Shown here in pieces: positions 8,274-20,420 of a stretch of DNA of 64,000 nucleotides; the first letter of the stretch is position 1; each line of letters starts with the position of its first letter. The notes below the pieces were generated by a model. The model saw only the letters and a list, made by a program, of their open reading frames with translations. It had not been told where the DNA came from and searched no databases. A program made the translations under genes and the position numbers. Source of the stretch: an uncultured Candidatus Saccharibacteria bacterium (GTDB lineage Bacteria; Patescibacteriota; Saccharimonadia; Saccharimonadales; UBA4665); assembly GCA_903840315.1 (NCBI GenBank), contig CAIMFK010000003.1:1-64000 (forward strand), written 5' to 3'.

Positions 8274-8311
8274 TAAAAACTTCAGTAGTGCAATCAACGT
8301 CAATCATCGTG
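8274..8311 (-). other. 3-prime half of the 16S rRNA processing stem
   Basis: This trailer is complementary over about 28 positions to the leader at 9938-9970 (for example GTAGTGCAA in the leader and TTGCACTAC in the trailer, with TGACGTTGATT against AATCAACGTCA). The two would close a long RNase III type stem around 16S alone. A separate perfect 9-bp hairpin (GTAAACTAA/TTAGTTTAC) lies at 8347-8374 inside the trailer. Confidence 0.75.
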
Positions 8312-8431
8312 TTTCAGAACTGTGTCTCGTTATATAAATATAATAAGTAAACTAACAGTACTGCATTAGTTTACCGAGATCGACCTAGCTCTCGAATCAA
8401 TAAATTGAAACGATGCTAGTTTTCTCCCTAG

Positions 8432-9898
<1,467 letters not shown>

Positions 9899-9937
9899 AA
9901 AAGAATTTAAAACTTAACTTAAAATCAAAAAAATGAA

Positions 9938-9970
9938 CTGACGTTGATTTGCACTACTCAAGTTTTTAAA
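9938..9970 (-). other. 5-prime half of the 16S rRNA processing stem
   Basis: Leader sequence between the promoter and mature 16S, complementary to 8274-8311. Minus strand reads AAAAACTTGAGTAGTGCAAA and onward. Expected to be cut by RNase III. Confidence 0.75.
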
Positions 9971-10016
9971 GACCAGTTTAGAGACAATTAAACAATACCT
10001 CTAAATCTCAAAATCA

Positions 10017-10046
10017 ATCTTACCCTGTTACTATATTAAATGTCAA
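10017..10046 (-). promoter_or_regulatory. 16S rRNA promoter
   Basis: Perfect TTGACA (10046-10041), 18-base spacer, TAAGAT (10022-10017) on the minus strand, 12 bases downstream of the gyrA stop. The start is predicted near 10010, giving a leader of about 110 bases. Confidence 0.8.
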
Positions 10047-10057
10047 GAAAAGTTTTA

Positions 10058-12541
10058 TTATTTTTCTTCGATTTCTTCATTTTCTTTTTCGCTATCGACT
10101 AATGCTAATGCAACTACCTCATCGCCATCATTCATTCGCATGATTCGAACACCCTGTGTAGCTCTACTCAATTCAGGAATATCCTTGATTCCTAATCTGA
10201 TAGCCTGGCCCTGGCTGGATAATATAATTACTTCTTGAGAATCATCCTTGAGAGTTTGAACACCAATTAAGTCACCTGTTTTTGTGTTCACGACCGCAGA
10301 TCTAATACCGACACCACCTCTTGCATGAGGCGTAAACTGTGAAATCTTTGTTCGTTTACCATACCCAAACTTGCTTATAACAAACACGCTTGAATTATCC
10401 TGAACAACATCCATGCCAATCACTCTATCATTTGCTCTTAATCTAATACCCCTGACGCCTCTTGAAGCTCGCCCCATGGGTCTCACTCCAGACTCATTAA
10501 ATCTAATTGCTTGACCCATTGATGTAGAAATAACCATTTCGTTATCACCAGATGTCATTCTAATCCATTTCAATTCATCACCATCGTCGAGGTTAATTGC
10601 TATTAGTCCCGAGCTCCTTACATTCTGATATTGCTCGAAAGGTGTCTTCTTAACAACTCCTCTTACAGTACACATGAACAGATATTTGGTGTTATTAAGT
10701 TTGCTAACGTTAATTACTGAGCTAACCGCCTCCTCCGGCTGAAGCTGAAGCAAGTTAACTATTGCAATACCCTTGGCATTTAAACCTGTTGTAGGAATCT
10801 CGTAAGTTTTTATTCTGAATACTCTACCCTTGTTAGTAAAGAATAGTAGGAAATCGTGGGTACTTGCATTAATTACATGCTCAATTACGTCTTCTTCTCT
10901 GGTAACCATGCCTCTTCGGCCTTTTCCACCACGCCCCTGCTTCTTATAATCAGCGATTGGACTTCTTTTAACATAGTTAGCAGATGTAAGCGTTACAACA
11001 ACCTGCTCATCAGGCACGAGATCTTCGTCGCTCATTTTTCCGAGCTCACCTGGGATAATCTTAGTTCGTCTTTCATCAGAATAGAGTTTTTTGATTTCTT
11101 CAAATTCTTCTTTGATTATCTTCAATATCTCTTTCTCATCAGCAAGTATCTTTTCTAATCCAGCGATTATTTTAAGTAGTTCGGCTAATTCATCCTCAAT
11201 CTTTTGACGCTCTAGGCCAGCTAGGGTTCTAAGCTGCATCGCCAATATTGCTTTAGCCTGTATTTCGCTTAACTTAAACTTCTTTATTAAGTTTTGCTGA
11301 GCTTCGTCAGTTGTTTGGCTTGATCTAATCGTTGTAATTACTTCATCGATATGGTCAAGTGCTATCTTGAGCCCCTCCAAAATATGAGCTCTTTCTTTAG
11401 CTTTCTTTAATTCATATTCTGTTCTTCTTCTAACAACAACTTGTCGATGTTTTATGTGTTCGCTTATTATATCTACAAGACCGAGAATTTTCGGCTGAAT
11501 TCCATCAACTAGAGCGAGCATGTTGTAGTGGAACATGCCTTGTAATGGTGTTAATTTATATAATTGATTGAGTAACTTTTTAGGGAATGCATCTTTTTTA
11601 AGATCTATAACAATCCTAACGGCGCCTCTAGAGCTCTCGTCTCTAATATCACTAATGCCCGTTATTTTCTTATCCTTATAGAGTTCAGCTATTTTTTCGA
11701 TTAAGGATGCCTTATTGAGTCCGTAAGGAACTTCGGTTATGACAATTTGATTACGAGCTTTAACGTTCTCTATAATCTCAGCAACACCTCTAACAACAAC
11801 ACCACCTCTACCGGTAGCATATGCTGTTCTTAACGAATCTTTGCCATATACAACGGCACCTGTAGGAAAGTCTGGACCCTTAACAAATTCCAGCAATTCA
11901 TCAACTGTTGCATCAGGATTATCTATGAGATGAATTGTGGCATCCAATAATTCTCCCAAATTGTGTGGAGGAATGTTTGTTGCCATACCAACTGCAATAC
12001 CAAGCTGGCCGTTAAGTAATAGGTTTGGAAGTTTTGCCGGCAAAACTGAAGGCTCACTCAATCTACCATCGTAATTTTCTCTAAAATCAACAGTTTCTTT
12101 TTCGATATCTACTAATAGCTCTTCAGATAACTTCGACATTTTAGCTTCTGTATAACGCATAGCTGCTGGTGGATCTCCATCCATAGAACCGAAGTTTCCC
12201 TGCCCGTTTACTAGTAAATACCTCAGAGACCAAGGTTGAGCCATACGAACCATAGCATCATAAATTGATGCATCACCATGAGGGTGATAATCACCCATTA
12301 CGGCACCAACTACATTGGCACTTTTTCGGTGCTTTGCGGACGATCTGAGACCATCGCGATTCATAGTGTATAAAATCCTTCGATGCACTGGTTTTAGGCC
12401 GTCACGGACGTCTGGTAGGGCTCTAGATACTATAACGCTCATGGAATAGGTTAAGTAACTACTCTCCATGACCTCTTCAATAGTTCTTGGTTCAATATTT
12501 ACATGTGGTACTGCTGCTATTTCTTTTTCTTTTTCTTCCAT
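10058..12541 (-). CDS. gyrA: DNA gyrase subunit A
   Basis: 827 residues. N-terminal winged-helix with the catalytic tyrosine in [10 protein letters not shown] (about residue 127), [12 protein letters not shown], a coiled-coil tower, and a C-terminal beta-pinwheel of repeated blades. The GyrA box is recognisable as [11 protein letters not shown] near residue 537, which separates gyrase from topoisomerase IV. It breaks and rejoins DNA as A2B2 with gyrB to introduce negative supercoils. ATG at 12541 is seven bases after gyrB, so the two form an operon. The C-terminus is acidic. Confidence 0.97.
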   Translation of the reverse strand: MEEKEKEIAAVPHVNIEPRTIEEVMESSYLTYSMSVIVSRALPDVRDGLKPVHRRILYTMNRDGLRSSAKHRKSANVVGAVMGDYHPHGDASIYDAMVRMAQPWSLRYLLVNGQGNFGSMDGDPPAAMRYTEAKMSKLSEELLVDIEKETVDFRENYDGRLSEPSVLPAKLPNLLLNGQLGIAVGMATNIPPHNLGELLDATIHLIDNPDATVDELLEFVKGPDFPTGAVVYGKDSLRTAYATGRGGVVVRGVAEIIENVKARNQIVITEVPYGLNKASLIEKIAELYKDKKITGISDIRDESSRGAVRIVIDLKKDAFPKKLLNQLYKLTPLQGMFHYNMLALVDGIQPKILGLVDIISEHIKHRQVVVRRRTEYELKKAKERAHILEGLKIALDHIDEVITTIRSSQTTDEAQQNLIKKFKLSEIQAKAILAMQLRTLAGLERQKIEDELAELLKIIAGLEKILADEKEILKIIKEEFEEIKKLYSDERRTKIIPGELGKMSDEDLVPDEQVVVTLTSANYVKRSPIADYKKQGRGGKGRRGMVTREEDVIEHVINASTHDFLLFFTNKGRVFRIKTYEIPTTGLNAKGIAIVNLLQLQPEEAVSSVINVSKLNNTKYLFMCTVRGVVKKTPFEQYQNVRSSGLIAINLDDGDELKWIRMTSGDNEMVISTSMGQAIRFNESGVRPMGRASRGVRGIRLRANDRVIGMDVVQDNSSVFVISKFGYGKRTKISQFTPHARGGVGIRSAVVNTKTGDLIGVQTLKDDSQEVIILSSQGQAIRLGIKDIPELSRATQGVRIMRMNDGDEVVALALVDSEKENEEIEEK

Positions 12542-12548
12542 AATAATC

Positions 12549-14516
<1,968 letters not shown>

Positions 14517-14571
14517 TTAAGTACCCTCTGAGTTGTTTATATTAAGGCCACCCAACTTAATTGTCTTAAAT

Positions 14572-14600
14572 ATTATAAATCTATTACATGTATTTTACAA
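14572..14600 (-). promoter_or_regulatory. gyrB-gyrA promoter
   Basis: TTGTAA (14600-14595), 17-base spacer, TATAAT (14577-14572) on the minus strand. Predicted start near 14565, giving a leader of about 50 bases. Confidence 0.65.
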
Positions 14601-14618
14601 GACATTCAGGAATAGTTA

Positions 14619-17414
14619 TTAATCTTTTTTGATATGAAAGACTTCATCATTATTAGATGTAGGCTCATCAAGATTTATATGAAGCTCTTGATTGCTGACT
14701 ATGTCATTTTTTTCTAAATCTAAGCCATTGGGAGACAATGCTGGTCTATTGTCCAAACCGCTACTTCCACTCCTATTGGAAGGTTCTGCATCTTCAACTG
14801 ACTTTGTTGTTTTGTTTCTTTTTTGTAGCCATTGATCCAGGAAAGAGTCAGCTCCGCTTTTAGGAGATATGGGTTTATTTGTTGCGTTGGAAGGCGCTGT
14901 AGTTTGAGATAAAGGACTTTTTTGTTGAAAAATATCAGAAGGTCTCGTAGGCTCCTGAACAATAAAAGTCTTAAGCCTTTCTCTAATCTCTTGATCGACA
15001 ACTGCTCTAGGCCTACCATATTTTGCCGCTGAGAGCTGCTTTAGAGCATCTCCTAGCTGCGCATTAGGGTTACCCTGGGGTAATAAACATGTCATAGAAA
15101 AAGGCGCAGAAGGAACGCCATTAACCAATGTTCTTACGATTGTGTCCCCTGTTGCTAATCTAAGAAGATCATCAGAATCAAAGGATGGCTGGAAATATTG
15201 CTTCAGGGGCTCAGTGTCATCCTGTCCAACCCTGAAAGCAATTATAGTTCCGACGTTTCCGAATACAGCACCCCTTATCTCTTCAGATAATTGAGTAGTG
15301 AACTGGTTTGCCACTATAAGGTTCAGTCTAAATTTTCTTGCTTCACTCATAACGTCAGCGAATGAATCTGTAGAAAAGTTTTGAAACTCATCAACATACA
15401 AAGAAAAATCCACTCTATCATTTTGATCTGGAATATCAGATCTACTCATCGCAGCCACCTGGAACTTCATAACAAATATCATACCCAGCAATTTAGAATT
15501 CAGCTCTCCCGTTAACCCCTTGCTCAGGTTCACTAATAGAATTTTTTTGTTATCCATAATGTCGCGCAGATTGAAAGAACTTTTCGTCTGACCGATTATA
15601 TTTCTCATCATCTCATTCGATAGAAAGGCGCCGAATTTACTGAGCACCCAGCTTATAAGATCACCGAATTCATTAGATCTTTGTCCCTGAGGAAATTCTT
15701 TAGTCCAAAAATCTATTACTGTCTGGTCGGTACAAAACTTTAGTTTTTGCTGAACAAACTTTGGATCTGTGAATAGCTTCGGTATATCAATGAATGTTCC
15801 GCCAGCGGGATCCGACAGAAGTAACAACGCAGCATTTCTGAACATGTGCTCAAATCTTGGACCAACAAAGCCCTGCTTGTTTGGGTCATAGAGCTTATAT
15901 AGCATATTGATTGACTCTTGGATCAAGAAATCTTTCTTTTGAGGATCAGTATATTCAAATATGTTTAGTCCTAGAGGGTTATCCATATCTGATGGATTGA
16001 AATAAATAACGTCTTCGGCTCTCTCCTTAGGCACCATCGAGAGTAGCTTATCGGCTATGTCTCCGTGTGGGTCAACAAAAGCGAAGCCATTTCCGTTTAT
16101 CATATCTTGGAGCGCTAGATTTTCAAGCAGTGTAGTCTTACCTGTTCCAGTTTGACCCAAGGTATAGATGTGGCGTCGTCTATCGTCCTCACTAATTCGT
16201 ATTGGCTTCTTGATTCCTCTAAAAATATTATATCCAAGAAGTAGTCCCTTTTCAGGAATATTTCTAGGGCCATCAACTTGTTTTGAGCTCTGACGCTGAA
16301 GCTGAGATGTTGGAATATTTCTTTGATCAGGGAAATGGAACAATGTAGAGAGCTCAACTGAGTTAAGTATATTTCTTTTCTTCCTGTCAGGGAATGTACG
16401 CATTATGTAAGAAGTAACGAAATTCTCAATGTTTTCAGTTGGTCTATAGTCAAATCCATTTTTACCTGGAGCATCAAATAATGAAAATGCCGCCTTAACA
16501 TTGCCTATGATCGCCTGGGCTCTTTGATTTATATTCGATGAAGCTATAAGTCTTATGCTAACCTCGAAACCCGGATGTCTTGTCTTATCTTCGATAGCCT
16601 CGACCAATGATTGCTCGGTTGACGATAAATCTTTCCTTTCGGATGATCCATCGCCTTTTTTTTCATCAGGAACCTTATAAAACGCTATTAGCAGATGTTT
16701 AATCCACTCGATAATCAGGTCGGAACCAGCTTTAGACTTTTTACCCTTGCGCTTATCACTAGCAATCATCGATGCTTCTTTGCGCCATTCAGGATCTGCA
16801 GGTCTCATCAAAATTTGAATTCCAACACCGTCTTCTTCTGTAAGATTGGACAATGAGTTAAGAAGAGATTGAATAGCATCTCTTTTTATGTCTTGATAGG
16901 TGGCTATAGGATAAGCAAATGTTTCCTTTAAGGTTATTTCACCGCCGATAGTGCTGTTAATCTTTCCTATTTTATTGAAAATATTATGATCTTCGATTTC
17001 TTCTAGTATTGCAGATGGGTATGAGCTAATAATGGCTTGTTTTACTAGATCAACAAGTGAAATAGGAACAGAGGCATAGAAGTATACCAGCGAGCCTGTA
17101 CCGACAATTTCGAATGAAAAGTGCCTCTGGCCATAAAATTTATTCTTGAATCCTTTTTTGAAGCTGCTATTAAGAATGTTGTACATGATTTGAGCCTGAG
17201 AAATAGATTCTTCGGTGATATCTCTATTGTCTCTACCATTTGAATCAATATCTTCACTCATTGGAGGAATTTTAATTAGAAGAGTGACCATCTTAAGGCC
17301 TCTTTCGAAATTCTTTTGCTCTCTAGCAATTCTTCTGAGGTAATGAAAAATTGGCACTGATAGCACTGTTGCTATGAGCAATATTCCAAAAATAATAATA
17401 ATTACAGTAGTCAT
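14619..17414 (-). CDS. Membrane-anchored VirB4/VirD4-like type IV secretion ATPase
   Basis: 931 residues. One N-terminal membrane helix, a mixed alpha/beta region, then a RecA-type motor with P-loop GQTGTGKTTLLENLAL near residue 420, FVDPHGDIADKL, Walker B YVDEFQNF near residue 675 and a TraG-like end. The tail from about residue 790 is Ser/Pro/Asn-rich and probably disordered. Relatives are often called type IV secretion or conjugative transfer ATPases; they pump DNA or protein or power channel assembly. ATG at 17414 with AAAGGAAA upstream. The small protein 14 bases upstream is probably a partner. No other VirB genes are nearby, so the cargo is unknown. Confidence 0.8.
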   Translation of the reverse strand: MTTVIIIIFGILLIATVLSVPIFHYLRRIAREQKNFERGLKMVTLLIKIPPMSEDIDSNGRDNRDITEESISQAQIMYNILNSSFKKGFKNKFYGQRHFSFEIVGTGSLVYFYASVPISLVDLVKQAIISSYPSAILEEIEDHNIFNKIGKINSTIGGEITLKETFAYPIATYQDIKRDAIQSLLNSLSNLTEEDGVGIQILMRPADPEWRKEASMIASDKRKGKKSKAGSDLIIEWIKHLLIAFYKVPDEKKGDGSSERKDLSSTEQSLVEAIEDKTRHPGFEVSIRLIASSNINQRAQAIIGNVKAAFSLFDAPGKNGFDYRPTENIENFVTSYIMRTFPDRKKRNILNSVELSTLFHFPDQRNIPTSQLQRQSSKQVDGPRNIPEKGLLLGYNIFRGIKKPIRISEDDRRRHIYTLGQTGTGKTTLLENLALQDMINGNGFAFVDPHGDIADKLLSMVPKERAEDVIYFNPSDMDNPLGLNIFEYTDPQKKDFLIQESINMLYKLYDPNKQGFVGPRFEHMFRNAALLLLSDPAGGTFIDIPKLFTDPKFVQQKLKFCTDQTVIDFWTKEFPQGQRSNEFGDLISWVLSKFGAFLSNEMMRNIIGQTKSSFNLRDIMDNKKILLVNLSKGLTGELNSKLLGMIFVMKFQVAAMSRSDIPDQNDRVDFSLYVDEFQNFSTDSFADVMSEARKFRLNLIVANQFTTQLSEEIRGAVFGNVGTIIAFRVGQDDTEPLKQYFQPSFDSDDLLRLATGDTIVRTLVNGVPSAPFSMTCLLPQGNPNAQLGDALKQLSAAKYGRPRAVVDQEIRERLKTFIVQEPTRPSDIFQQKSPLSQTTAPSNATNKPISPKSGADSFLDQWLQKRNKTTKSVEDAEPSNRSGSSGLDNRPALSPNGLDLEKNDIVSNQELHINLDEPTSNNDEVFHIKKD

Positions 17415-17428
17415 GCCATCATTTCCTT

Positions 17429-17836
17429 TTAATCATCAGTCAGTTTTAAGTCAATACCAAATCTCTTTTTCATATACTCAGCCCTAAGCTTATTAATTTG
17501 AATATTTTGCTCCCTGGGATCATTGCTCGTAGAAGAGATGATATGCTTCGCCTTTACAATCCATTCTTTAGGAATGCTTGTTGTATCATTATCATCAATA
17601 TGACTTACATTATCCACCACTGAATTTGTTGTACTAGTTACATTTTGAGGACTAAATTTTATTGAAGAAATATCTATGGGTGTGCTGTTGTTATCTTTCT
17701 CAACATGAACAACATTATTATTGCCTATTTCTTGGTGGTTAACCAAGTTCTCAGCTGAAACATCTGAAGCAATTTTAGTCTCCCCACCTAGTGGTGGCAA
17801 GACCATATTCGAGTGGTAGTTTTGCTTATTGTCCAT
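17429..17836 (-). CDS. Uncharacterised small acidic protein upstream of the secretion ATPase
   Basis: 135 residues. The first 85 are low in hydrophobic residues and rich in Asn, Val, Asp and Ser, so probably disordered. The last 50 (IPKEWIVKAKHIISSTSNDP and then YMKKRFGIDLKL) look like a folded helical pair and are the part I would expect to be conserved. No membrane segment. It shares an operon with the VirB4-like gene. The upstream extended -10 at 17846-17851 places the transcript start about three bases before the ATG and no ribosome site is present, so this mRNA should be effectively leaderless. Function unknown. Confidence 0.75.
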   Translation of the reverse strand: MDNKQNYHSNMVLPPLGGETKIASDVSAENLVNHQEIGNNNVVHVEKDNNSTPIDISSIKFSPQNVTSTTNSVVDNVSHIDDNDTTSIPKEWIVKAKHIISSTSNDPREQNIQINKLRAEYMKKRFGIDLKLTDD

Positions 17837-17845
17837 ATGAGATAT

Positions 17846-17851
17846 ATTATA
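17846..17851 (-). promoter_or_regulatory. Extended -10 promoter, near-leaderless
   Basis: TGATATAAT with the hexamer nine bases before the ATG at 17836. No convincing -35. Confidence 0.55.
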
Positions 17852-17878
17852 TCAGCTATTAAAAGTGTAGGCTGTATT

Positions 17879-18232
17879 TCATTTCGCAAAAGAAGATCGG
17901 TTTATATAAAAAATAGAAATTAAAACTAGTACAGCTACGGTTATTAGGTCTCTTCCTGTTAATTGCCCGATTGATTGTAGAGCTATAAGCATTGTCATAA
18001 TGAATGAGAAAGCTAAAATTATTAGTTTCCTCCTCTTAAAGATTAGCGCATTGGAGCTAGAAAATAATTTTTTAGAGATAATGTTTGAGGTGCTGAGTAA
18101 AATTAAAAATATACATATGAATGGCACCATAAAGAAGTAAACAGGCATGGTATTAGGACTAGTTAGGAAGATAATTGATAGAAAAACAAATAATGAGGCC
18201 AACAATATTAGGTTATTATTTTTTATACTCAT
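17879..18232 (-). CDS. Small four-helix membrane protein, unknown function
   Basis: 117 residues from ATG at 18232 (MSIKNNN); an in-frame TTG at 18259 is possible but sits against the terminator. Four hydrophobic segments (around LILLASLFVFLSIIFL, YFFMVPFICIFLILL, ILAFSFIMTMLIAL and LITVAVLVLISIFYI) with basic loops. I recognise no family. It lies just downstream of the structured RNA at 18295-18448 and its terminator, so that RNA could be its regulatory leader. Confidence 0.6.
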   Translation of the reverse strand: MSIKNNNLILLASLFVFLSIIFLTSPNTMPVYFFMVPFICIFLILLSTSNIISKKLFSSSNALIFKRRKLIILAFSFIMTMLIALQSIGQLTGRDLITVAVLVLISIFYINRSSFAK

Positions 18233-18261
18233 ACAAATATAATGTAACACAAATAACAACT

Positions 18262-18294
18262 AAAAAAGTACTCAATAAATTTGAGTACTTTTTT
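18262..18294 (-). terminator. Bidirectional intrinsic terminator
   Basis: AAAAAAGTACTCA and its complement TGAGTACTTTTTT around a 7-base loop. On the minus strand it ends the RNA that starts near 18448. Confidence 0.75.
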
Positions 18295-18448
18295 AGTTTA
18301 TTTTGGAGCTTTGGACGATAAATCCGCTCTTTAAAAAAAATATTTAGCGCTTATCGTCCTCGGCAGACTGACCGCTCAACTGACAGTTATGACAGTTAGA
18401 GCGTTAACGGACCCTCTTGCTCCGGTGTAGTTAAACAAAATAAACTAC
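18295..18448 (-). ncRNA. Structured RNA candidate (non-coding RNA or leader element)
   Basis: A less AT-rich island in very AT-rich DNA, framed by a promoter (18455-18483) and a terminator (18262-18294). Reading the minus strand: a 5-prime hairpin GTAGTT/AACTAC, an outer stem GGAGC/GCTCC, one arm CGCTC-AACTG type (CGCTCTAACTG/CAGTTGAGCG) and a second arm with perfect GGACGATAA/TTATCGTCC topped by CGCT/AGCG. That is a multi-branch fold of about 125 bases. It matches no RNA I can name: not tmRNA, SRP RNA, RNase P, a T-box or a common riboswitch. It may be free-standing, or a leader of the membrane protein gene that follows. Confidence 0.45.
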
Positions 18449-18454
18449 CTTCTC

Positions 18455-18483
18455 AAATTAGCATAAGAATTTAATAAAGTCAA
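18455..18483 (-). promoter_or_regulatory. Promoter of the structured RNA candidate
   Basis: TTGACT (18483-18478), 17-base spacer, TAATTT (18460-18455) on the minus strand. Start predicted near 18448. Confidence 0.55.
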
Positions 18484-19047
18484 TACAACTATGTAGTATC
18501 GTTCACATCATGTATCTGTTATATTTTTATGTTGTGCGTTGTGTTATATACATTTTAATAAATAAAAATAGCCTATTACTTTGACAAAATAGCCTTTTTG
18601 ATTCAAAAACAATAGTAAAAACAACAATTGGAAATATTGAATTGATTCTATTATTGATCACATAATAATTCACAATATTTTCATACAAATATTGTGCTAA
18701 AGAATTTTTGTGCACTAATCAAAATAGAATTCTGGTTGCAGTATTTTAGAATCAAGTTCTGTCAGTATTAATTAAAAATATAGTTTTTGGAAATTATTCA
18801 AAATTAGAAATTCATAATAATGTAGATTTTTAGAACCAAGATCATTTAATTGCCTAGTTCTTATGAGCTTATATTATTTTAACTAAGAGATTTCTTAAAC
18901 GAGGCAGTAATAAAAAATGATCGTGAGGAAGTAGATTTTTACTGCCATGATTGTTAAATATAAATGAAAAACGCTTTAATAAAACGCTATATTGCACAAT
19001 AAAAAAAGTTATGCACAGTTTTATTTTAAAAATAGTATTAAATAGTG
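18484..19047. other. AT-rich non-coding stretch
   Basis: About 560 bases with no believable gene on either strand; short open frames here are low-complexity. Seen in it: an inverted repeat at 18671-18696, a bulged hairpin GGCAGTA/TACTGCC at 18903-18946, two direct AATAGCC copies near 18567 and 18588, and one DnaA-box-like TTATGCACA at 19009-19017. I assign no function. Confidence 0.5.
18671..18696. repeat. Perfect 10-bp inverted repeat
   Basis: CACAATATTT, six bases, AAATATTGTG. Could be an operator or a hairpin; no T-run follows. It resembles half of an NrdR-type palindrome only loosely. Confidence 0.5.
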
Positions 19048-19076
19048 TTGACATGCCTTTTATGCTTTTATAAGAT
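19048..19076 (+). promoter_or_regulatory. Strong promoter of the mini-gene at 19081
   Basis: Consensus TTGACA (19048-19053), 17-base spacer, TAAGAT (19071-19076). The same hexamer pair is used by the 16S promoter in this window, which suggests high expression. Confidence 0.7.
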
Positions 19077-19080
19077 GTTA

Positions 19081-19191
19081 GTGGCGCTGAATAAAAAAAG
19101 TGCTCAAAACAAAAACGACATCGCAACAACGGCTTCTCGCAAGCCGTTGTTCCAAAAAAGAAACAACCTATACTTCAAAACAAAATACTAA
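19081..19191 (+). CDS. Possible 36-residue basic peptide, or a small RNA of the same span
   Basis: An open frame from GTG at 19081 fills the transcript between a consensus promoter and a terminator. The peptide is very basic (about ten Lys/Arg) and Asn-rich, ending LYFKTKY. GTG lies four bases after the -10, so the mRNA would be leaderless; an in-frame ATG at 19075 overlaps the -10. Inside it is a perfect 11-bp hairpin, AACAACGGCTT/AAGCCGTTGTT (19125-19151). Either a ribosome-associated mini-protein, fitting the neighbouring translation genes, or an abundant small RNA of about 145 bases. The sequence does not decide. Confidence 0.35.
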   Translation: MALNKKSAQNKNDIATTASRKPLFQKRNNLYFKTKY

Positions 19192-19201
19192 CAAAAAATA
19201 A

Positions 19202-19225
19202 TTAGCTCCCTTCCAGGAGCTAATT
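19202..19225 (+). terminator. Terminator of the mini-gene
   Basis: TTAGCTCC, five bases, GGAGCTAA followed by TTTAAATTT. It separates the mini-gene from the infC promoter. Confidence 0.65.
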
Positions 19226-19241
19226 TAAATTTGAAATGATA

Positions 19242-19270
19242 TTGCTCATCTAGGTCATATCTGTTATAAT
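19242..19270 (+). promoter_or_regulatory. infC-rpmI-rplT promoter
   Basis: TTGCTC (19242-19247), 17-base spacer, TATAAT (19265-19270). Start near 19277, giving a leader of about 35 bases. Confidence 0.7.
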
Positions 19271-19311
19271 TGAACCAATAATTATTAATTAAGAATCAAG
19301 GAGTCCTGTAT

Positions 19312-19842
19312 ATCAGCAAGAACACTCGCCTGAATCAATCAATTCGGGCAGCACAATTAAGGGTTATTGATCAAGACGGAAATCAACTTGGAATTTTTTC
19401 CAGACAAGAGGCTTTAAATCTTGCCCAGGAAAGAGATTTAGACCTTGTTGAAATATCTCCCGACGCCAACCCGCCTGTTGCTAAAATTATTGACTGGGGA
19501 AAGTTTAACTATCAAAAGACTAAACAGATCCAGAAGACAAAACGCAATACAAAGGTGGTTGAACTAAAAGAGATGCGATTCGGACTCAAGATTAGCGACC
19601 ATGATTTAGGCGTAAAGCTCAATAAGGTGAATAAATTCCTTGAAGCGGGCCATAAAGCTAAGCTAACAATAGTGTATAGAGGTAGAGAGCTAGCCCACAA
19701 GGAACTAGGCTTCACTCTAGCAAACAAAATGATAGCAATCATGGGTGAAACGATAATTATTGATCAGCAGCCTCAATTTGCCGGTAAACAACTAAACTTC
19801 GTCATAAGGAGCAATCAGAATGCCAAAGCTAAAAACTCATAG
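19312..19842 (+). CDS. infC: Translation initiation factor IF-3, starting at ATC
   Basis: 176 residues. The N-domain (NTRLNQSIRAAQLRVIDQDG, then FSRQEALNLAQERDLDLVEI) and C-domain (VVELKEMRFGLKISDHDLGV) are complete only if translation starts at ATC 19312-19314. AAGGAG lies eight bases before it; the first ATG in frame is at 19555, which would delete the N-domain. An in-frame CTG at 19306 is too close to the ribosome site. IF-3 rejects non-standard start codons, and in E. coli the ATT start of infC lets IF-3 repress itself; the same circuit is implied here. It overlaps rpmI by 23 bases. Confidence 0.93.
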   Translation: MSKNTRLNQSIRAAQLRVIDQDGNQLGIFSRQEALNLAQERDLDLVEISPDANPPVAKIIDWGKFNYQKTKQIQKTKRNTKVVELKEMRFGLKISDHDLGVKLNKVNKFLEAGHKAKLTIVYRGRELAHKELGFTLANKMIAIMGETIIIDQQPQFAGKQLNFVIRSNQNAKAKNS

Positions 19843-20014
19843 TGGAACAAAAGATCGAGTAAAAATATCAAAAAATGGTAAGGTTAGAACACGTCGAAAT
19901 AATGCTAGCCACTTCTTGCAGAAGAAATCAGCCTCTAACAAAAGACAAATTTCACAGATGCACACTGCAAACCCTACTAACAGTAAGATGATTAAGACCA
20001 AATTAGGAGTATAG
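19820..20014 (+). CDS. rpmI: Large ribosomal subunit protein bL35
   Basis: 64 residues. Family pattern MPKLKTHSGTKDRVKISKNG, then RRNNASHFLQKKS. ATG at 19820 lies inside the end of infC, preceded by AGGAG, so it is coupled to infC as in most bacteria. It binds 23S rRNA. Confidence 0.97.
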   Translation: MPKLKTHSGTKDRVKISKNGKVRTRRNNASHFLQKKSASNKRQISQMHTANPTNSKMIKTKLGV

Positions 20015-20018
20015 ATAG

Positions 20019-20369
20019 ATGAGAGTTAAACGAGGGGTTACAACCCACAAACGACACCAAAAGATTAGAAAAGCTACCAAAGGAATGACTCATTCCAATA
20101 GGGCAAGTATTAGACGTGGTAAACAAGCAATCACAAAATCTTTACAGAATGCTACTAGGGACCGAAAAAATAGAAAAAGAAGCTTTAGACAACTTTGGAA
20201 TACGCGAATTAATTCGGCTGCAAGACAAAATGGCACAACATATAGTCAACTAATAAATGCTTTAAAAAAGGCAAATATTATTGTAGACAGGAAGATTTTA
20301 AGTGAATTAGCAGTTAATGAACCAGTTGCTATTAAGGCCATTATAGATACTGCATCAAAAAGTAATTAA
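20019..20369 (+). CDS. rplT: Large ribosomal subunit protein bL20
   Basis: 116 residues. Typical MRVKRGVTTHKRHQKIRKAT and FRQLWNTRINSAARQNG. ATG at 20019 after TTAGGAG. In other bacteria L20 also represses its own operon by binding the rpmI leader. It is the last gene before the shared terminator at 20388-20417. Confidence 0.97.
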   Translation: MRVKRGVTTHKRHQKIRKATKGMTHSNRASIRRGKQAITKSLQNATRDRKNRKRSFRQLWNTRINSAARQNGTTYSQLINALKKANIIVDRKILSELAVNEPVAIKAIIDTASKSN

Positions 20370-20387
20370 AAACTTTTAAAGTATTAA

Positions 20388-20417
20388 TAAAAAAGAGCTC
20401 ATCAGAGCTCTTTTTTA
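20388..20417. terminator. Bidirectional terminator between rplT and rnpB
   Basis: AAAAAAGAGCTC, four bases, GAGCTCTTTTTT. It serves rplT on the plus strand and RNase P RNA on the minus strand. Confidence 0.9.
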
Positions 20418-20420
20418 GTT

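Noticed and set aside
18449-19047. Possible replication origin (AT-rich, non-coding, near gyrBA, one TTATGCACA)
   Set aside because: Only one near-perfect DnaA box, no dnaA or dnaN nearby, and no clear strand-bias switch in gene direction. A GC-skew plot of the full genome would decide.
18869-19129. 86-codon minus-strand frame rich in Phe, Leu and Ser
   Set aside because: Low-complexity, no ribosome site, antisense to a promoter and mini-gene on the plus strand.
19555-19842. Truncated infC
   Set aside because: The N-domain is intact upstream and in frame; only the start codon is unusual.
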